A DNA stretch of 35,516 bases from Candidatus Omnitrophota bacterium. GTDB taxonomy: Bacteria; Hinthialibacterota; Hinthialibacteria; OLB16. Position 1 is the first letter of the stretch, and every line of letters starts with the position of its first letter. Positions 1-9,265 of the stretch are shown here, piece after piece. The notes beneath the pieces are model-generated. The model was not told where the DNA came from and did no database searches. It was given only the letters and a program-made list of their open reading frames with translations. The DNA is taken from contig JAJDBZ010000294.1 in assembly GCA_029261095.1 (NCBI GenBank), forward strand, positions 1 to 35,516, read 5' to 3'. The position numbers and the translations under genes were made by a program.

Positions 1-1266
1 TTTCTCGAGCGATTCCCGGCTCCCATCGGAGATATCCTTGGCGGTGGCGACCTTATCCTTGAGGTCTCTGAATTTTTGGGAGAGATCTTTGGGGATTTTT
101 TTGGAAATCGGAGATAGGGATTCCTTCGATTTCTGGCCTCCACTGGGAACACCCACAGCTGCATACTCATCGGATAAGAGAATCTCTTTGATCAGTGCCT
201 TCGTGCTGTATTCATTCTGTTGCAAGAACACGCCGAGTGAGTTCAAGAGATCTCGGTCCCGGTAATCGATATCCCTGTGAAGTAGGAATCGGTAGATGTG
301 TTGTGCCATGGTCCGGGCAAACCGAGGGTCATTGGCAATGTAATTTCCCAAATCTTTGAGTCCCGAGCTGGGGTATCCGTAGTAAGTGGGGGTTCGTTCC
401 AGATGAAGTTCAGCGCTCTTCATTCCCTGCTTGGAGAATGTGGTAAAGGTCTCTTTCGCATAGGAACTGGAACCTTCGGGTCCGATCGAAAAACCATAGA
501 GATGCGCCCCTATGCCATCGAGAGTGCTATGGCAGGCGACACATCCGATGTTGTTTCGTGTGGCATCGAGAAGATCGAGTTCCGGATCGGCCGCACCCAA
601 CCTCAGATCGACCGAGACATCTCGAAGGAGATGATCGTCATCGAGAAAGATCCGCGTAATCTGGTTGGCACGATGACGCTGCTTGTTGGAAAGTGTGGAT
701 GTGTATCTGAAATAGAAAGAGGTTTGGGAGAGGACTCCGGCGTGCTCGCGCCCATCCAAGTAACGGCCCCTTCGCCATTGATCCGAATAGTCGTTCCCAT
801 CATAAGAGATGTCCCAGAACCAGGCGAGCGTTGAATTTGCCACAGTATAATCGGCGGCAACCAGTTCGGTGAGCGGGAGATTATTTTCAACAATATATTG
901 GAAGAGACGAACAGGCTCCTCGCCCACCGCCTTAGTCACATCCCACCGAGAGTCCTCGTTCTGGTAATCATAGGAGTCCCGGAAATACTCTACAAAGACG
1001 TTCCGGGTCAGGAAAATATCGTTCCCCATCCAAAGAAGACGATCTCTAAACTCTATGCTTTCCATATACTGATCGATCAAGTTTGGAATCCCCGCTTCGG
1101 AGGTCTGTAGATCGGATTCGGAAGGAAGGGTCCCCTTCAGGTCAAGGCTGATTCGGCGAATGGTTTCTTGAGGAGAGAGTTTTATAAGGTCTTGGGCAGA
1201 TCCTGAGGTGTGTGAGAACCCGATGATGCAAATGAGGAAGCAGAGTGAAATTTGGAGTTTTTTCAT
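1..1266 (-). CDS. Secreted planctomycete-type cytochrome/DUF1549-DUF1592-like protein, 3' end truncated at the window edge
   Basis: Reverse-strand reading from ATG at 1266 gives MKKLQISLCFLICIIGFSHTSGSAQDLIKLSPQETIRRISLDLKGTLPSESDLQ..., with a signal peptide, a DUF1549-like 'RRISLDLKGTLPSESDL' segment and an in-frame CVACH heme motif (~546-529) followed by STLDGIGAHLYGFS. Missing from the ORF track because it runs off the left edge. Confidence 0.75.
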   Translation of the reverse strand, partial: MKKLQISLCFLICIIGFSHTSGSAQDLIKLSPQETIRRISLDLKGTLPSESDLQTSEAGIPNLIDQYMESIEFRDRLLWMGNDIFLTRNVFVEYFRDSYDYQNEDSRWDVTKAVGEEPVRLFQYIVENNLPLTELVAADYTVANSTLAWFWDISYDGNDYSDQWRRGRYLDGREHAGVLSQTSFYFRYTSTLSNKQRHRANQITRIFLDDDHLLRDVSVDLRLGAADPELDLLDATRNNIGCVACHSTLDGIGAHLYGFSIGPEGSSSYAKETFTTFSKQGMKSAELHLERTPTYYGYPSSGLKDLGNYIANDPRFARTMAQHIYRFLLHRDIDYRDRDLLNSLGVFLQQNEYSTKALIKEILLSDEYAAVGVPSGGQKSKESLSPISKKIPKDLSQKFRDLKDKVATAKDISDGSRESLEK

Positions 1267-1456
1267 TTTGTTCGACTTGATCGAATGTTGCCTGATTCCT
1301 TTGCTGTTGGAACTGCTTTCTCGAAGTATATGGGAAGAAATACCCCTTTTTCTCCGATTGACCCAAACCTGACAAGAATTATAAATAAGATTGATTTGCA
1401 ACGACAACTCTAATTTCTTTTCAAACTTTTCAAGTTTAACAAATACAAAGGGTTAT

Positions 1457-2019
1457 ATGACCCAGAAATCTGAGAATTACTGGGATTCCGTCCAGGTTCT
1501 CGATCTGAAACTTGATTCGATCATTTTTCCTTGTAGGGTTTCGATTGAGGTGCTTCGGGTGAGACTCAAGCGACCTGAACCCTCATGGGGAGATGAAAAA
1601 CCCCGGATCCAAGGCATCGTAAACGGAGTCTAACGGTCCGCAAGGAAGGAGTCGTATTGATGACTTTCCCAAAGACAACGGAGACACAAAGAAGTATCCC
1701 TACCTGCAACCGGTTTCTGTGGCCGGTCAGGGATTCGGTAGATTAGCCCCACACTGGACCCAGATTAAATCCGAACGTTCTTCGAATATCATCGTATTCA
1801 ACGCCTTCTCTGATTTGGAAGGGTGCTGTGTGCACCCGGTCGAGGATATTCATTCTCTAGAACCCCACCGATCTCTACTTTGATGAGACCCGCGTGGGCG
1901 GGACGCTACGTTCGCCCTCTTGGTGGGAAAGTCTCATTCTGGCACTATCCCCGGATTACATCGGAATTCCCCTCACATCGAGGATGTCGACTCAATATCT
2001 TTTCTACGGAGGTTCATAA
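1457..2019 (+). pseudogene. Frame-disrupted small protein gene (about 185 aa if repaired), function unknown
   Basis: Consecutive protein-like readings in three frames: frame 2 (1457-1633) MTQKSENYWDSVQVLDLKLDSIIFPCRVSIEVLRVRLKRPEPSWGDEKPRIQGIVNGV; frame 3 (1623-1881) ...SNGPQGRSRIDDFPKDNGDTKKYPYLQPVSVAGQGFGRLAPHWTQIKSERSSNIIVFNAFSDLEGCCVHPVEDIHSLEP; frame 1 (1861-2019) NPTDLYFDETRVGGTLRSPSWWESLILALSPDYIGIPLTSRMSTQYLFYGGS*. The end abuts the next start codon. Confidence 0.5.
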
Positions 2020-2020
2020 A

Positions 2021-3067
2021 ATGGCGGTCAAGAAAAAGAAGAAGGCGGTGTACCGTTTCTCGTTCGGTCCCTGGAATATCCATGAGGGAGCCGATCCATT
2101 CGGGCCGCCTGTCCGCGACTCTTTCAGTTGGGATGAAAAGATCAAGACTTATCGGAAGCTCGGTTTCAAGGGAATCCAGTTTCATGATGACGATGTCGCC
2201 GATGCCTCCCTCCCCTTCCGTGCCGCGATGGAGCGAGCCAAGGAAGTCAAGAATATCCTGGCTGGCGAGGGACTCGAAGCGGAGTTCACCGCACCGCGTA
2301 TGTGGGAAGACGATCGCGGGATCGATGGAGCATTCACCGCCAACGATGCAAAGGTCCGCAAATGGGCGGTCGACCGGACGAAGCGGTGCATCGATATCGG
2401 GAACGTATTAGGAACTCACAAGATGGTCATCTGGCCAGCACGTGAGGGGACCTATATCCGGGAGGCGAAGGACGCGGCGCTGGCTTACGATCGCTTTGTC
2501 GATTATTTGAACAAGGCGTTGGCTTATGATGATAAACTCAAGATCTTGATCGAACCGAAGCCAAACGAGCCGATGGATCTCGCTTATTGCCCGACGATCG
2601 GTCATGCCATCGGGCTGGCCTATCGGACCAAGGATCCGAACCGGGTCGGGGCTCTGATCGAATCGGCGCATGCGATTCTAGCCAACCTCGATCCCTCGGA
2701 TGAGATGGCCTATGCGATCTCACACAAGAAGCTCTGGTCGGTGCACCTCAACGATCAGAACAGTTTGAAGTACGACCAAGACAAGGTTTTCGGTTCCGCC
2801 AATCTCCGCCGCGCTTTCAATCAAGTGATGGTGTTGGAGGAGGCCTCGTACGGAAACAACGGCGAATGGGTCGGCTTGGACATCAAAGTGATGCGGACCC
2901 AGAAGCGGGAAAACTCTTTCCTCCATCTCAAGAACAGCCGTGAGATTTTCATGAAGTTGGTGAAAGTCGCTCGCGGCATCAACAAGAAAGAGGTCGAGGC
3001 GCTCCGCGAAGAAAGAGACTATGAGACCTTGGACCGGTTGATTCTCAATCATCTGATGGGTGTCTAG
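2021..3067 (+). CDS. Xylose isomerase-like TIM-barrel sugar isomerase
   Basis: MAVKKKKKAVYRFSFGPWNIHEGADPFGPPVRDSFSWDEKIKTYRKLGFKGIQFHDDDV... and LIEPKPNEPMDLAYCPTIGHAIG. GGAGG RBS at ~2008-2012; start chosen at 2021 rather than 1823. Confidence 0.88.
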   Translation: MAVKKKKKAVYRFSFGPWNIHEGADPFGPPVRDSFSWDEKIKTYRKLGFKGIQFHDDDVADASLPFRAAMERAKEVKNILAGEGLEAEFTAPRMWEDDRGIDGAFTANDAKVRKWAVDRTKRCIDIGNVLGTHKMVIWPAREGTYIREAKDAALAYDRFVDYLNKALAYDDKLKILIEPKPNEPMDLAYCPTIGHAIGLAYRTKDPNRVGALIESAHAILANLDPSDEMAYAISHKKLWSVHLNDQNSLKYDQDKVFGSANLRRAFNQVMVLEEASYGNNGEWVGLDIKVMRTQKRENSFLHLKNSREIFMKLVKVARGINKKEVEALREERDYETLDRLILNHLMGV

Positions 3068-3132
3068 GAGATTGTTTTTACACAGTGGTATGGAACCGTT
3101 AGTTTGAGTGGACCCATGAACGGAGATTTTTG

Positions 3133-4167
3133 ATGGCACGAGTGAAAGTGATCGGAGTCGCGGGATATTCGGGGAGCGAACTCGCGCGACTTCTGATCCA
3201 GCACCCCCATATGGATTCGATCCTATTGATCGATCGGAGAGCGGAGGAACCGACACCCATCTGGAAGTACCGGGCGAGCCTGCGCGGGACGACCGACCAG
3301 ATGGTGGTGGGGAAGGATGACAGTTCCAAAGCGGATGCGGTTTTTTTCGCAACTCCCGATGGGGTGGCCATGAACCATGCCAAGGATCACCTCGAATCGG
3401 GAGCAAAAGTGATCGACTTCTCAGGCGATACACGACTCCGGAGCCCAGAGACCCATCAGAAGTGGTATGGGATCGAGCACACAAACCCGAGTTTGCTCAA
3501 GGAGGCGGTCTACGGTCTTCCGGAACTGCACCGTGAGGAGATCAAGAAAGCCAATGTGATCGCCAATCCCGGCTGCTATCCCACCGCAACCATCCTTGGC
3601 TTCGCTCCGATGGTGAAAAAGGGTTGGATCGATACCTCGACTCTGATCGCCGACGTGAAATCGGGAGTCTCCGGTGCCGGCAAACACCTGAACACACGGA
3701 TGCATTTCGCGGAGTGCGAATCGAATTTCAATGCGTACAAGGTGACGGGTCACAAGCACACACCGGAGATCGAACAGGAATTGAGTCTTCTTGCTGGTTC
3801 GGATCTGACAGTTAACTTTATTCCACACCTCTGGCCAGTGACTCGTGGTATTCTGGCAACTCTCTATTCGACGCTCACCGGAGGCCACTCAGTGGAAGAG
3901 ATCCAGGCCGAGTATGAATCCTTTTATGAAACCCACCCCTTTGTCCGTGTCCTTCCCCAGGGCGAGGAGACCTGCCTCAAGGCGGTACAGGGATCGAATT
4001 TCCTGGACATCTCTGTTCATGTCGACAGTCGAAACAGCCGTCTGATTGTCACTGTAGTCGAGGACAACCTGATCAAAGGTGCCGCTGGTCAGGCCGTGCA
4101 GAATATGAACCTGGCACTCGGGTTCGAGGAGACCGCGGGACTGATGCAGCCGGGGTTGTGGTTGTAG
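3133..4167 (+). CDS. argC: N-acetyl-gamma-glutamyl-phosphate reductase
   Basis: VIGVAGYSGSELARLLIQHP, active-site ANPGCYPTATILGFAP, SGVSGAGKHLNTRMHFAECESNFNAYKVTGHKHTPEIEQ. Confidence 0.95.
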   Translation: MARVKVIGVAGYSGSELARLLIQHPHMDSILLIDRRAEEPTPIWKYRASLRGTTDQMVVGKDDSSKADAVFFATPDGVAMNHAKDHLESGAKVIDFSGDTRLRSPETHQKWYGIEHTNPSLLKEAVYGLPELHREEIKKANVIANPGCYPTATILGFAPMVKKGWIDTSTLIADVKSGVSGAGKHLNTRMHFAECESNFNAYKVTGHKHTPEIEQELSLLAGSDLTVNFIPHLWPVTRGILATLYSTLTGGHSVEEIQAEYESFYETHPFVRVLPQGEETCLKAVQGSNFLDISVHVDSRNSRLIVTVVEDNLIKGAAGQAVQNMNLALGFEETAGLMQPGLWL

Positions 4168-4245
4168 ACAACATTGAACAGCCGTGTTCTGCATGAGACA
4201 GAGAATCGGTGCTGTAGCGAATCAGGGAAAACCTAACTTTCGATC

Positions 4246-5448
4246 TCAGAAGAGATCTTCGAAGGAGATTTTCGGGAAGGATTCGAGGGCGGTTCCGGGG
4301 GTGGCGTTGAGGATTTGCCGGTCGTTTTCTTCGGCCCAAAGGTGGGCACAATCGAATTGTTTTTCGGAGATTTCGGGGGCGGGCTTCGAAAAACGTTTGG
4401 ATTCACCAGCGATATAGCGAGGGTCGAAATGAGTCGGGCTCGTGGGGTCGGAGGAGTCCCAGAATTCAGCCTGCCCGATAGTCTCTCCTTTTTCTTTTTT
4501 CATCTCAGTCTTCACCTCTCGGTAAGTCCTTAGAAATTGATGGAGCGGGGTTCCTTCGATGAATCGAAAGAGTCTTCTTCTCGCGCCAATCTTCCAGACC
4601 TGAAAAGGAGAGAGCGAATCGTTTACGCCCTCCTTGAATTCGAACCGGTGGTCGACACCGACTAGAATGATCGGATCGCAACCCATCACTGCAGCGATTT
4701 GGAGGAGGAGATAGGTGACTGTACTCCCGAGATAAATCGAATTCTCCGAGGCAGAGAATCGTGGATCGGCCACATGCCGGTTATCGATGTTCAGCGGGCA
4801 GGAGTTTTCGAAATGAAGGAGGGGGAGGTACTCCATCGAGAAGAATTTTGGAATCTCCGATGGAATATGCTTTTCGTACTCCGTTCCATATTCCTCCATC
4901 TGCAGCCAGTCGCCGATCCCCCAATAGTTGAAGGGGTATCCCCATTTCTCAAACCCGAGGTAACAGCGATTCGACCCGAGTGTGACCTCGTCCTTGAGAA
5001 GAGTCATATCGATATCATTCAGGCTCGGACCATTTCCCACTACGAAACAGCGTTTACCTTTATGGAGGTCCACAAAATGGTCGAGGAGATAAGGAATAGT
5101 GACTCGTTTCGAACCGGCGAGCGAGTAAAACTCGAATTCTCTAAACCCCCTGTTCCAGAGTTCCCGGACTAATGGATAGATGGGAGTCCAATCGGGTCGG
5201 GTCGTTTCCGGATAAAAGGCGAGAGGGACACTGTCCACTTGGACAGGGAGAACCGCGACTGTTCCCGTCGAGGCGGCTCCTGGGCCTTCAAGCGGTTTTA
5301 TGTTCGGAAAATTCTCGGTCAATCTTCTGCGTTCTTCAGGGTCGGGTGAAAAGAAAGCGGTTTCAATCTCGGGTTCGTGACGGTGGGAGCTCAACCACCT
5401 TTCGGCTAGGGTCGAGTCTTGCGGGATATAGAGAAAAAAGTTTGACAT
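4246..5448 (-). CDS. DUF115/MptE-like or Maf-like protein (glycan-associated)
   Basis: CFVVGNGPSLNDIDMTLLKDEVTLGSNRCYLGFEKWGYPFNYWGIGD... and IAAVMGCDPIILVGVDHRF, the DUF115-type 'GxGPSL' and 'LVGVDH' motifs. Confidence 0.7.
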   Translation of the reverse strand: MSNFFLYIPQDSTLAERWLSSHRHEPEIETAFFSPDPEERRRLTENFPNIKPLEGPGAASTGTVAVLPVQVDSVPLAFYPETTRPDWTPIYPLVRELWNRGFREFEFYSLAGSKRVTIPYLLDHFVDLHKGKRCFVVGNGPSLNDIDMTLLKDEVTLGSNRCYLGFEKWGYPFNYWGIGDWLQMEEYGTEYEKHIPSEIPKFFSMEYLPLLHFENSCPLNIDNRHVADPRFSASENSIYLGSTVTYLLLQIAAVMGCDPIILVGVDHRFEFKEGVNDSLSPFQVWKIGARRRLFRFIEGTPLHQFLRTYREVKTEMKKEKGETIGQAEFWDSSDPTSPTHFDPRYIAGESKRFSKPAPEISEKQFDCAHLWAEENDRQILNATPGTALESFPKISFEDLF

Positions 5449-5698
5449 GGCTTTCTGGATGGAGAAGGTTCCCTGGATTCGCGAAAGGAATCAAGCGGAA
5501 GCCCTCTGGGAAGGGAGTGGCAGAACTTCTATTCTGCACCCAGGAAGCGTCACAGAGTCCTGCGCGAGGTGAAAATCTCGCGGAATCCGACGAAGTCTCC
5601 CTCGGGGGAATGAGTTTTCAGAGAGCGTTGCCGCTTTCGTTGGGTTCTCTCAATGGCTCAGGCATCCTCGGGCGCTCCGAAAGGTCATAAAAGGCTGA

Positions 5699-6931
5699 AT
5701 GAAAATCTGCTTAGTACATCGACACTATCCCCCGGTTGGGGGAGGAGGAATCTGCACCTACATCGCCACCCTGGCTCATGGGTTGGTGGATGCCGGGCAC
5801 ACAGTCCATGTCATTGCACGCGCGGAGACCGGCCCGGATCGTGTCGAACAGGACCGGGGAGTGACAATACATCGATTGGCTCCGTTGTCCTCAAACCGGC
5901 TGATGAATATCGGATTGACTGGGATGGGTCATCTTATCCGAAAGGTCAGCGGTAAGTTTGTAAATCGTCTTTGGGCAGGCAGGAGGATCGCGGCCAAGGT
6001 GGAAGAACTCACCTTGCGAGGAGAGATCGAACTGGTTGAAACAGCCGAGTGGGAAGCGGAGCTGTATTGGTATTTGAAAAACTCGAACGAACGCATCCCG
6101 ACGGTGGTCAAACTGCACGGTCCGATGGAGATCATTCGGAGTGTTAATCGAATGAAACGGGACCCGGCTTTCGATTGTCTCGCAAACTGGGAGAGAAGAA
6201 TGACCCTGATGGCCGACCAGGTCACTTGTCCCAGCCTTCACCTGGCCGAAGAGATGTCGAGACGGTGGGGAATGGAAATAGACCAGATTGAGATCATCCC
6301 CTATCCGGTCGATGACAGACAGTTTTCTCCGAAGGAAGAGGCTTCGAAATTTGAGCCTCAAACGATCCTATTTGTCGGCCGCATTGAAAAGAACAAAGGG
6401 GCCGATGTCCTGTTTGCATCCATCCCAAAAATCCTGGAGCGGTTTCCCCGAGCAAAGTTCCGATTGATCGGTTCCGACACACAGACCGGAGAAGGGGGCG
6501 GGTCGTTCCAACAGCAGTTGTTAAGAGGCCTCCCCGACCTTTACCATGCCCAAGTGGAGATGGTTGGGCCAAGGAGTCATGGCGAATTGGTTTCAGTGTA
6601 TCAACAGGCGACCGTGTTTGTCATTCCATCCTTGTTTGACAATTTCCCGAACGCTTGTCTCGAGGCAATGGCTTGCGGTTGCGCGGTATTGGGAAGCGAC
6701 ACAGGCGGAATCCGTGAGATGATCGAGGACAAACATTCGGGCCGCCTCTTCCCGGTAGGAGACTCGAATAGTCTCGCGGAAACACTGATTGAAATGTTGA
6801 GCACGCCCGAGTCCATCGAACATTATGGAAAGATGGCGCGACAGCGGGTTGAGAACGAGTATTCGATGGAGAGAGTCCTGAACAAGACAATGGATTACTA
6901 CGAGAGAACTGTCGGAGTGAAGAAATCCTGA
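5699..6931 (+). CDS. Family 4 glycosyltransferase
   Basis: MKICLVHRHYPPVGGGGICTYIATLAHGLVDAGHTVHVIAR N-terminus; ILFVGRIEKNKGADVLFASIPKI and FVIPSLFDNFPNACLEAMACGCAVLGSDTGGIREMI C-terminal motifs. Confidence 0.93.
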   Translation: MKICLVHRHYPPVGGGGICTYIATLAHGLVDAGHTVHVIARAETGPDRVEQDRGVTIHRLAPLSSNRLMNIGLTGMGHLIRKVSGKFVNRLWAGRRIAAKVEELTLRGEIELVETAEWEAELYWYLKNSNERIPTVVKLHGPMEIIRSVNRMKRDPAFDCLANWERRMTLMADQVTCPSLHLAEEMSRRWGMEIDQIEIIPYPVDDRQFSPKEEASKFEPQTILFVGRIEKNKGADVLFASIPKILERFPRAKFRLIGSDTQTGEGGGSFQQQLLRGLPDLYHAQVEMVGPRSHGELVSVYQQATVFVIPSLFDNFPNACLEAMACGCAVLGSDTGGIREMIEDKHSGRLFPVGDSNSLAETLIEMLSTPESIEHYGKMARQRVENEYSMERVLNKTMDYYERTVGVKKS

Positions 6932-7848
6932 TGGACAACCTGCTTTCTGTAGTGGTCCCAACTCGGAACCGTGGCGATATCTCCGAATGTCTCAGGCATC
7001 TGTTCGACATCCGTTACCGTCCCTTGGAGATCATTGTGATTGACCAGAGTGAGGACGACCGTACGGAAGAGTCTGTATCGAGGTTTCTCGAAACCCATTC
7101 TCAACCGGATATTCCATTTCAGTATCATCGTTCTGAGACAGTGGGTTTGGATGTCTCAAGGAACGAAGGGATACGTCTTTCGAAAGGAAGTTGGATCGCC
7201 TTTGTCGATGACGATTGCCTAGTCGAATCGGGATGGGGAGAGGGTTTGGTCGAATCGCTTGGATCCGGGTCCAATATCGGAATGGTGTTTGGCCAGACTC
7301 GTGCTTATTACACAAAACCGGAAGAAGGTTTTCGGACCCGAATCTCGATCAAGGACTCTCCGGATAGAAAAATTTTCCGGAGTCATCGCGAAATCATGGT
7401 TCGGTCGGTCGGCATGGGTGGAAATATGTCGGTTTCCCGCAAGGCGATTGAGGCAGCGGGTTTCTTCGATGAGCACCTCGATCATGGGACACGTCTCCCC
7501 GGGGCTGGAGACTATGAGATGAGTTATCGAATCTTGAAGAGTGGGTTTCATGCGATATACGAACCGAAAGCCATCAGTTTGCACAAGAGAAAGATCCCTT
7601 GGCCGAATTATTTGATGACCGAACAAGGGTATTCGATAGGACGCGCGGCGGCTCTCTTGAAACATGCTCGGAAGGGTGACCCGATCGCGGCTCTCGCGCT
7701 TCTTGGAGAAGGGTTCAAACGGTTCGCGGAGATTGGCTATCACTTGGTTGTCACTCGCCAGTCAAAGATGATTCAGCGCGCTTTCAAGCGGGCCAGGGGA
7801 TACGCAATCGGAATCCGAAAGGGGGCGAAGACCCAGTGGGACCTCTAG
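6931..7848 (+). CDS. Family 2 glycosyltransferase
   Basis: LLSVVVPTRNRGDISECLRHLFDIRYRPLEIIVIDQSEDDRTE; WIAFVDDDCLVESGWGEGL. Overlaps the previous stop as TGATG. Confidence 0.92.
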   Translation: MDNLLSVVVPTRNRGDISECLRHLFDIRYRPLEIIVIDQSEDDRTEESVSRFLETHSQPDIPFQYHRSETVGLDVSRNEGIRLSKGSWIAFVDDDCLVESGWGEGLVESLGSGSNIGMVFGQTRAYYTKPEEGFRTRISIKDSPDRKIFRSHREIMVRSVGMGGNMSVSRKAIEAAGFFDEHLDHGTRLPGAGDYEMSYRILKSGFHAIYEPKAISLHKRKIPWPNYLMTEQGYSIGRAAALLKHARKGDPIAALALLGEGFKRFAEIGYHLVVTRQSKMIQRAFKRARGYAIGIRKGAKTQWDL

Positions 7849-7870
7849 TTTTTCGAGTACCCATCGTTCT

Positions 7871-9265
7871 GTGTCCCACAAAAAATCCATGAATTGGCGA
7901 CGGCCCCTGCTAAACCAGTTGTTGAACTTGAAAGATGCCATGTATGGCGCTCCATTCGCCACCACTAGGGAATATCGGGAAATCCTGAATTGGACCGCAT
8001 CCGATCGACTAGCGGTGCAAAATAGACAGGAGGAGCGACTTACTTCCCTTCTCTTGCACAGCCAGCGTCATTGTCCGTACTACCGAAGATTGCTTGAAGA
8101 AACCGGAGTCGTAGATCGATCGACAGTCAGGTTGGAAGAATTTCAAAAGATCCCGTTCCTGACCAAAGAGATCATGCGGGGGAACATCCCCGATCTATTG
8201 AGCGATGAACGGCGGTCGCGGAAGGTTTACCGAAACACCTCAGGGGGATCGACAGGGGAGCCAATCCCGTTCTATCAGGATAATGTCTACAAGGCTTCGA
8301 ATTGGGCTACTGTCCTCTATTACAATCATGCCCTCGGGAAAGAACTGGGCGACCGTGAAGTCAAATTATGGGGATCTGAGCGGGACATCTTGCAGGGAAA
8401 CATCGGATTCAAATCCCAATTGAAAAATTTTTTGTACAACCGACTTCTCCTCAATGCGTTTCGGATGACCCCTGAAATGTGTCGGAGCTATGTGGATCAA
8501 ATCAACCGATTTCGGCCGGTCTCGATTTGGAGTTATGTCGATTCCATTTACCAACTGGCTCGATATGTGGAGCGTGAGGGGATCAACATCGAACCGATCC
8601 CGGCGGTTATCACTACCGCGGGAACTTTGGATAACGAAATGAGACACTTTATCGAGAGGACCCTTTTGACAAGAGTGTATAACCAATACGGCTCTCGGGA
8701 GGTCGGTCCGGTTGCGGCGGAAAGACTCGATCAGAAGGGGCTGGTCCTGTTCGAGTGGAGCCAGTTTGTGGAGGTGGTTGATTCGGCAGGAAACCCCGTT
8801 CCTCCAGGGGGGACGGGTGAAATAGTGATCACCCTCCTTTCCAACTACACAATGCCTCTGATTCGTTATCGCATCGGCGACATGGCGATGGTTCCCCTTG
8901 AGGAAGATTTCTCCGAACTTCCCCTCCGACGTCTGAGTTCGGTGACTGGGCGAGTTACCGATTATTTTATCCGCAAGGACGGAGCGCTGGTGCATGGAGA
9001 ATATTTCACGCATCTGTTCTACCATCGAAATTGGGTCCGTCGGTTTCAGGTAGTTCAAGAAACATTCGATCGAGTTTCAGTCAATCTTGAGTGCGAAAAC
9101 CGTCCCGAGAAAGATGAAGAAATCGAAATAGAAAAGATGATTCAGAAGGTGATGGGCCACGAATGTCGTGTCGATTTCGAGTATCTCGATCAAATCAAAC
9201 CCTCCTCTTCCGGAAAGTACCTTTACACGTTTTCGAAGGTGGGACGAGAGCAGGATCATGATTGA
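7871..9265 (+). CDS. Phenylacetate-CoA ligase/CapK-like adenylate-forming protein
   Basis: HSQRHCPYYRRLLEETGV, VYRNTSGGSTGEPIPFYQD (P-loop-like STGEP), QYGSREVGPVAAE, PLIRYRIGDMA. GTG start at 7871, with ATG at 7889 as an alternative. Confidence 0.88.
   Translation: MSHKKSMNWRRPLLNQLLNLKDAMYGAPFATTREYREILNWTASDRLAVQNRQEERLTSLLLHSQRHCPYYRRLLEETGVVDRSTVRLEEFQKIPFLTKEIMRGNIPDLLSDERRSRKVYRNTSGGSTGEPIPFYQDNVYKASNWATVLYYNHALGKELGDREVKLWGSERDILQGNIGFKSQLKNFLYNRLLLNAFRMTPEMCRSYVDQINRFRPVSIWSYVDSIYQLARYVEREGINIEPIPAVITTAGTLDNEMRHFIERTLLTRVYNQYGSREVGPVAAERLDQKGLVLFEWSQFVEVVDSAGNPVPPGGTGEIVITLLSNYTMPLIRYRIGDMAMVPLEEDFSELPLRRLSSVTGRVTDYFIRKDGALVHGEYFTHLFYHRNWVRRFQVVQETFDRVSVNLECENRPEKDEEIEIEKMIQKVMGHECRVDFEYLDQIKPSSSGKYLYTFSKVGREQDHD

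Noticed and set aside
1821-1938. Possible riboswitch or structured leader (GGGTGC-TGTGT-GCACCC at 1821-1837; GATGAGAC...GTCTCATT at 1882-1938) upstream of the isomerase
   Set aside because: The same bases read as continuous protein-like sequence across two frames ending next to the isomerase start. A decayed or frameshifted gene is the simpler explanation.
1823-2020. 66-aa N-terminal extension of the xylose isomerase ORF
   Set aside because: A strong GGAGG RBS precedes ATG 2021 and isomerase similarity begins there. The extension is off-frame from the protein-like reading of the same region.
2720-3484. 254-aa reverse ORF across the isomerase/argC junction
   Set aside because: Antisense to two well-supported genes; composition typical of shadow ORFs.
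4242-4257. GATCTC-AGAA-GAGATC hairpin as terminator between argC and the DUF115 gene
   Set aside because: Overlaps the end of the DUF115 coding sequence and lacks a T-run on either strand.
5172-5690. 172-aa forward ORF opposite the start of the DUF115 gene
   Set aside because: Largely antisense to a well-supported gene, with low-complexity Arg/Ser/Gly composition and no recognisable motifs.
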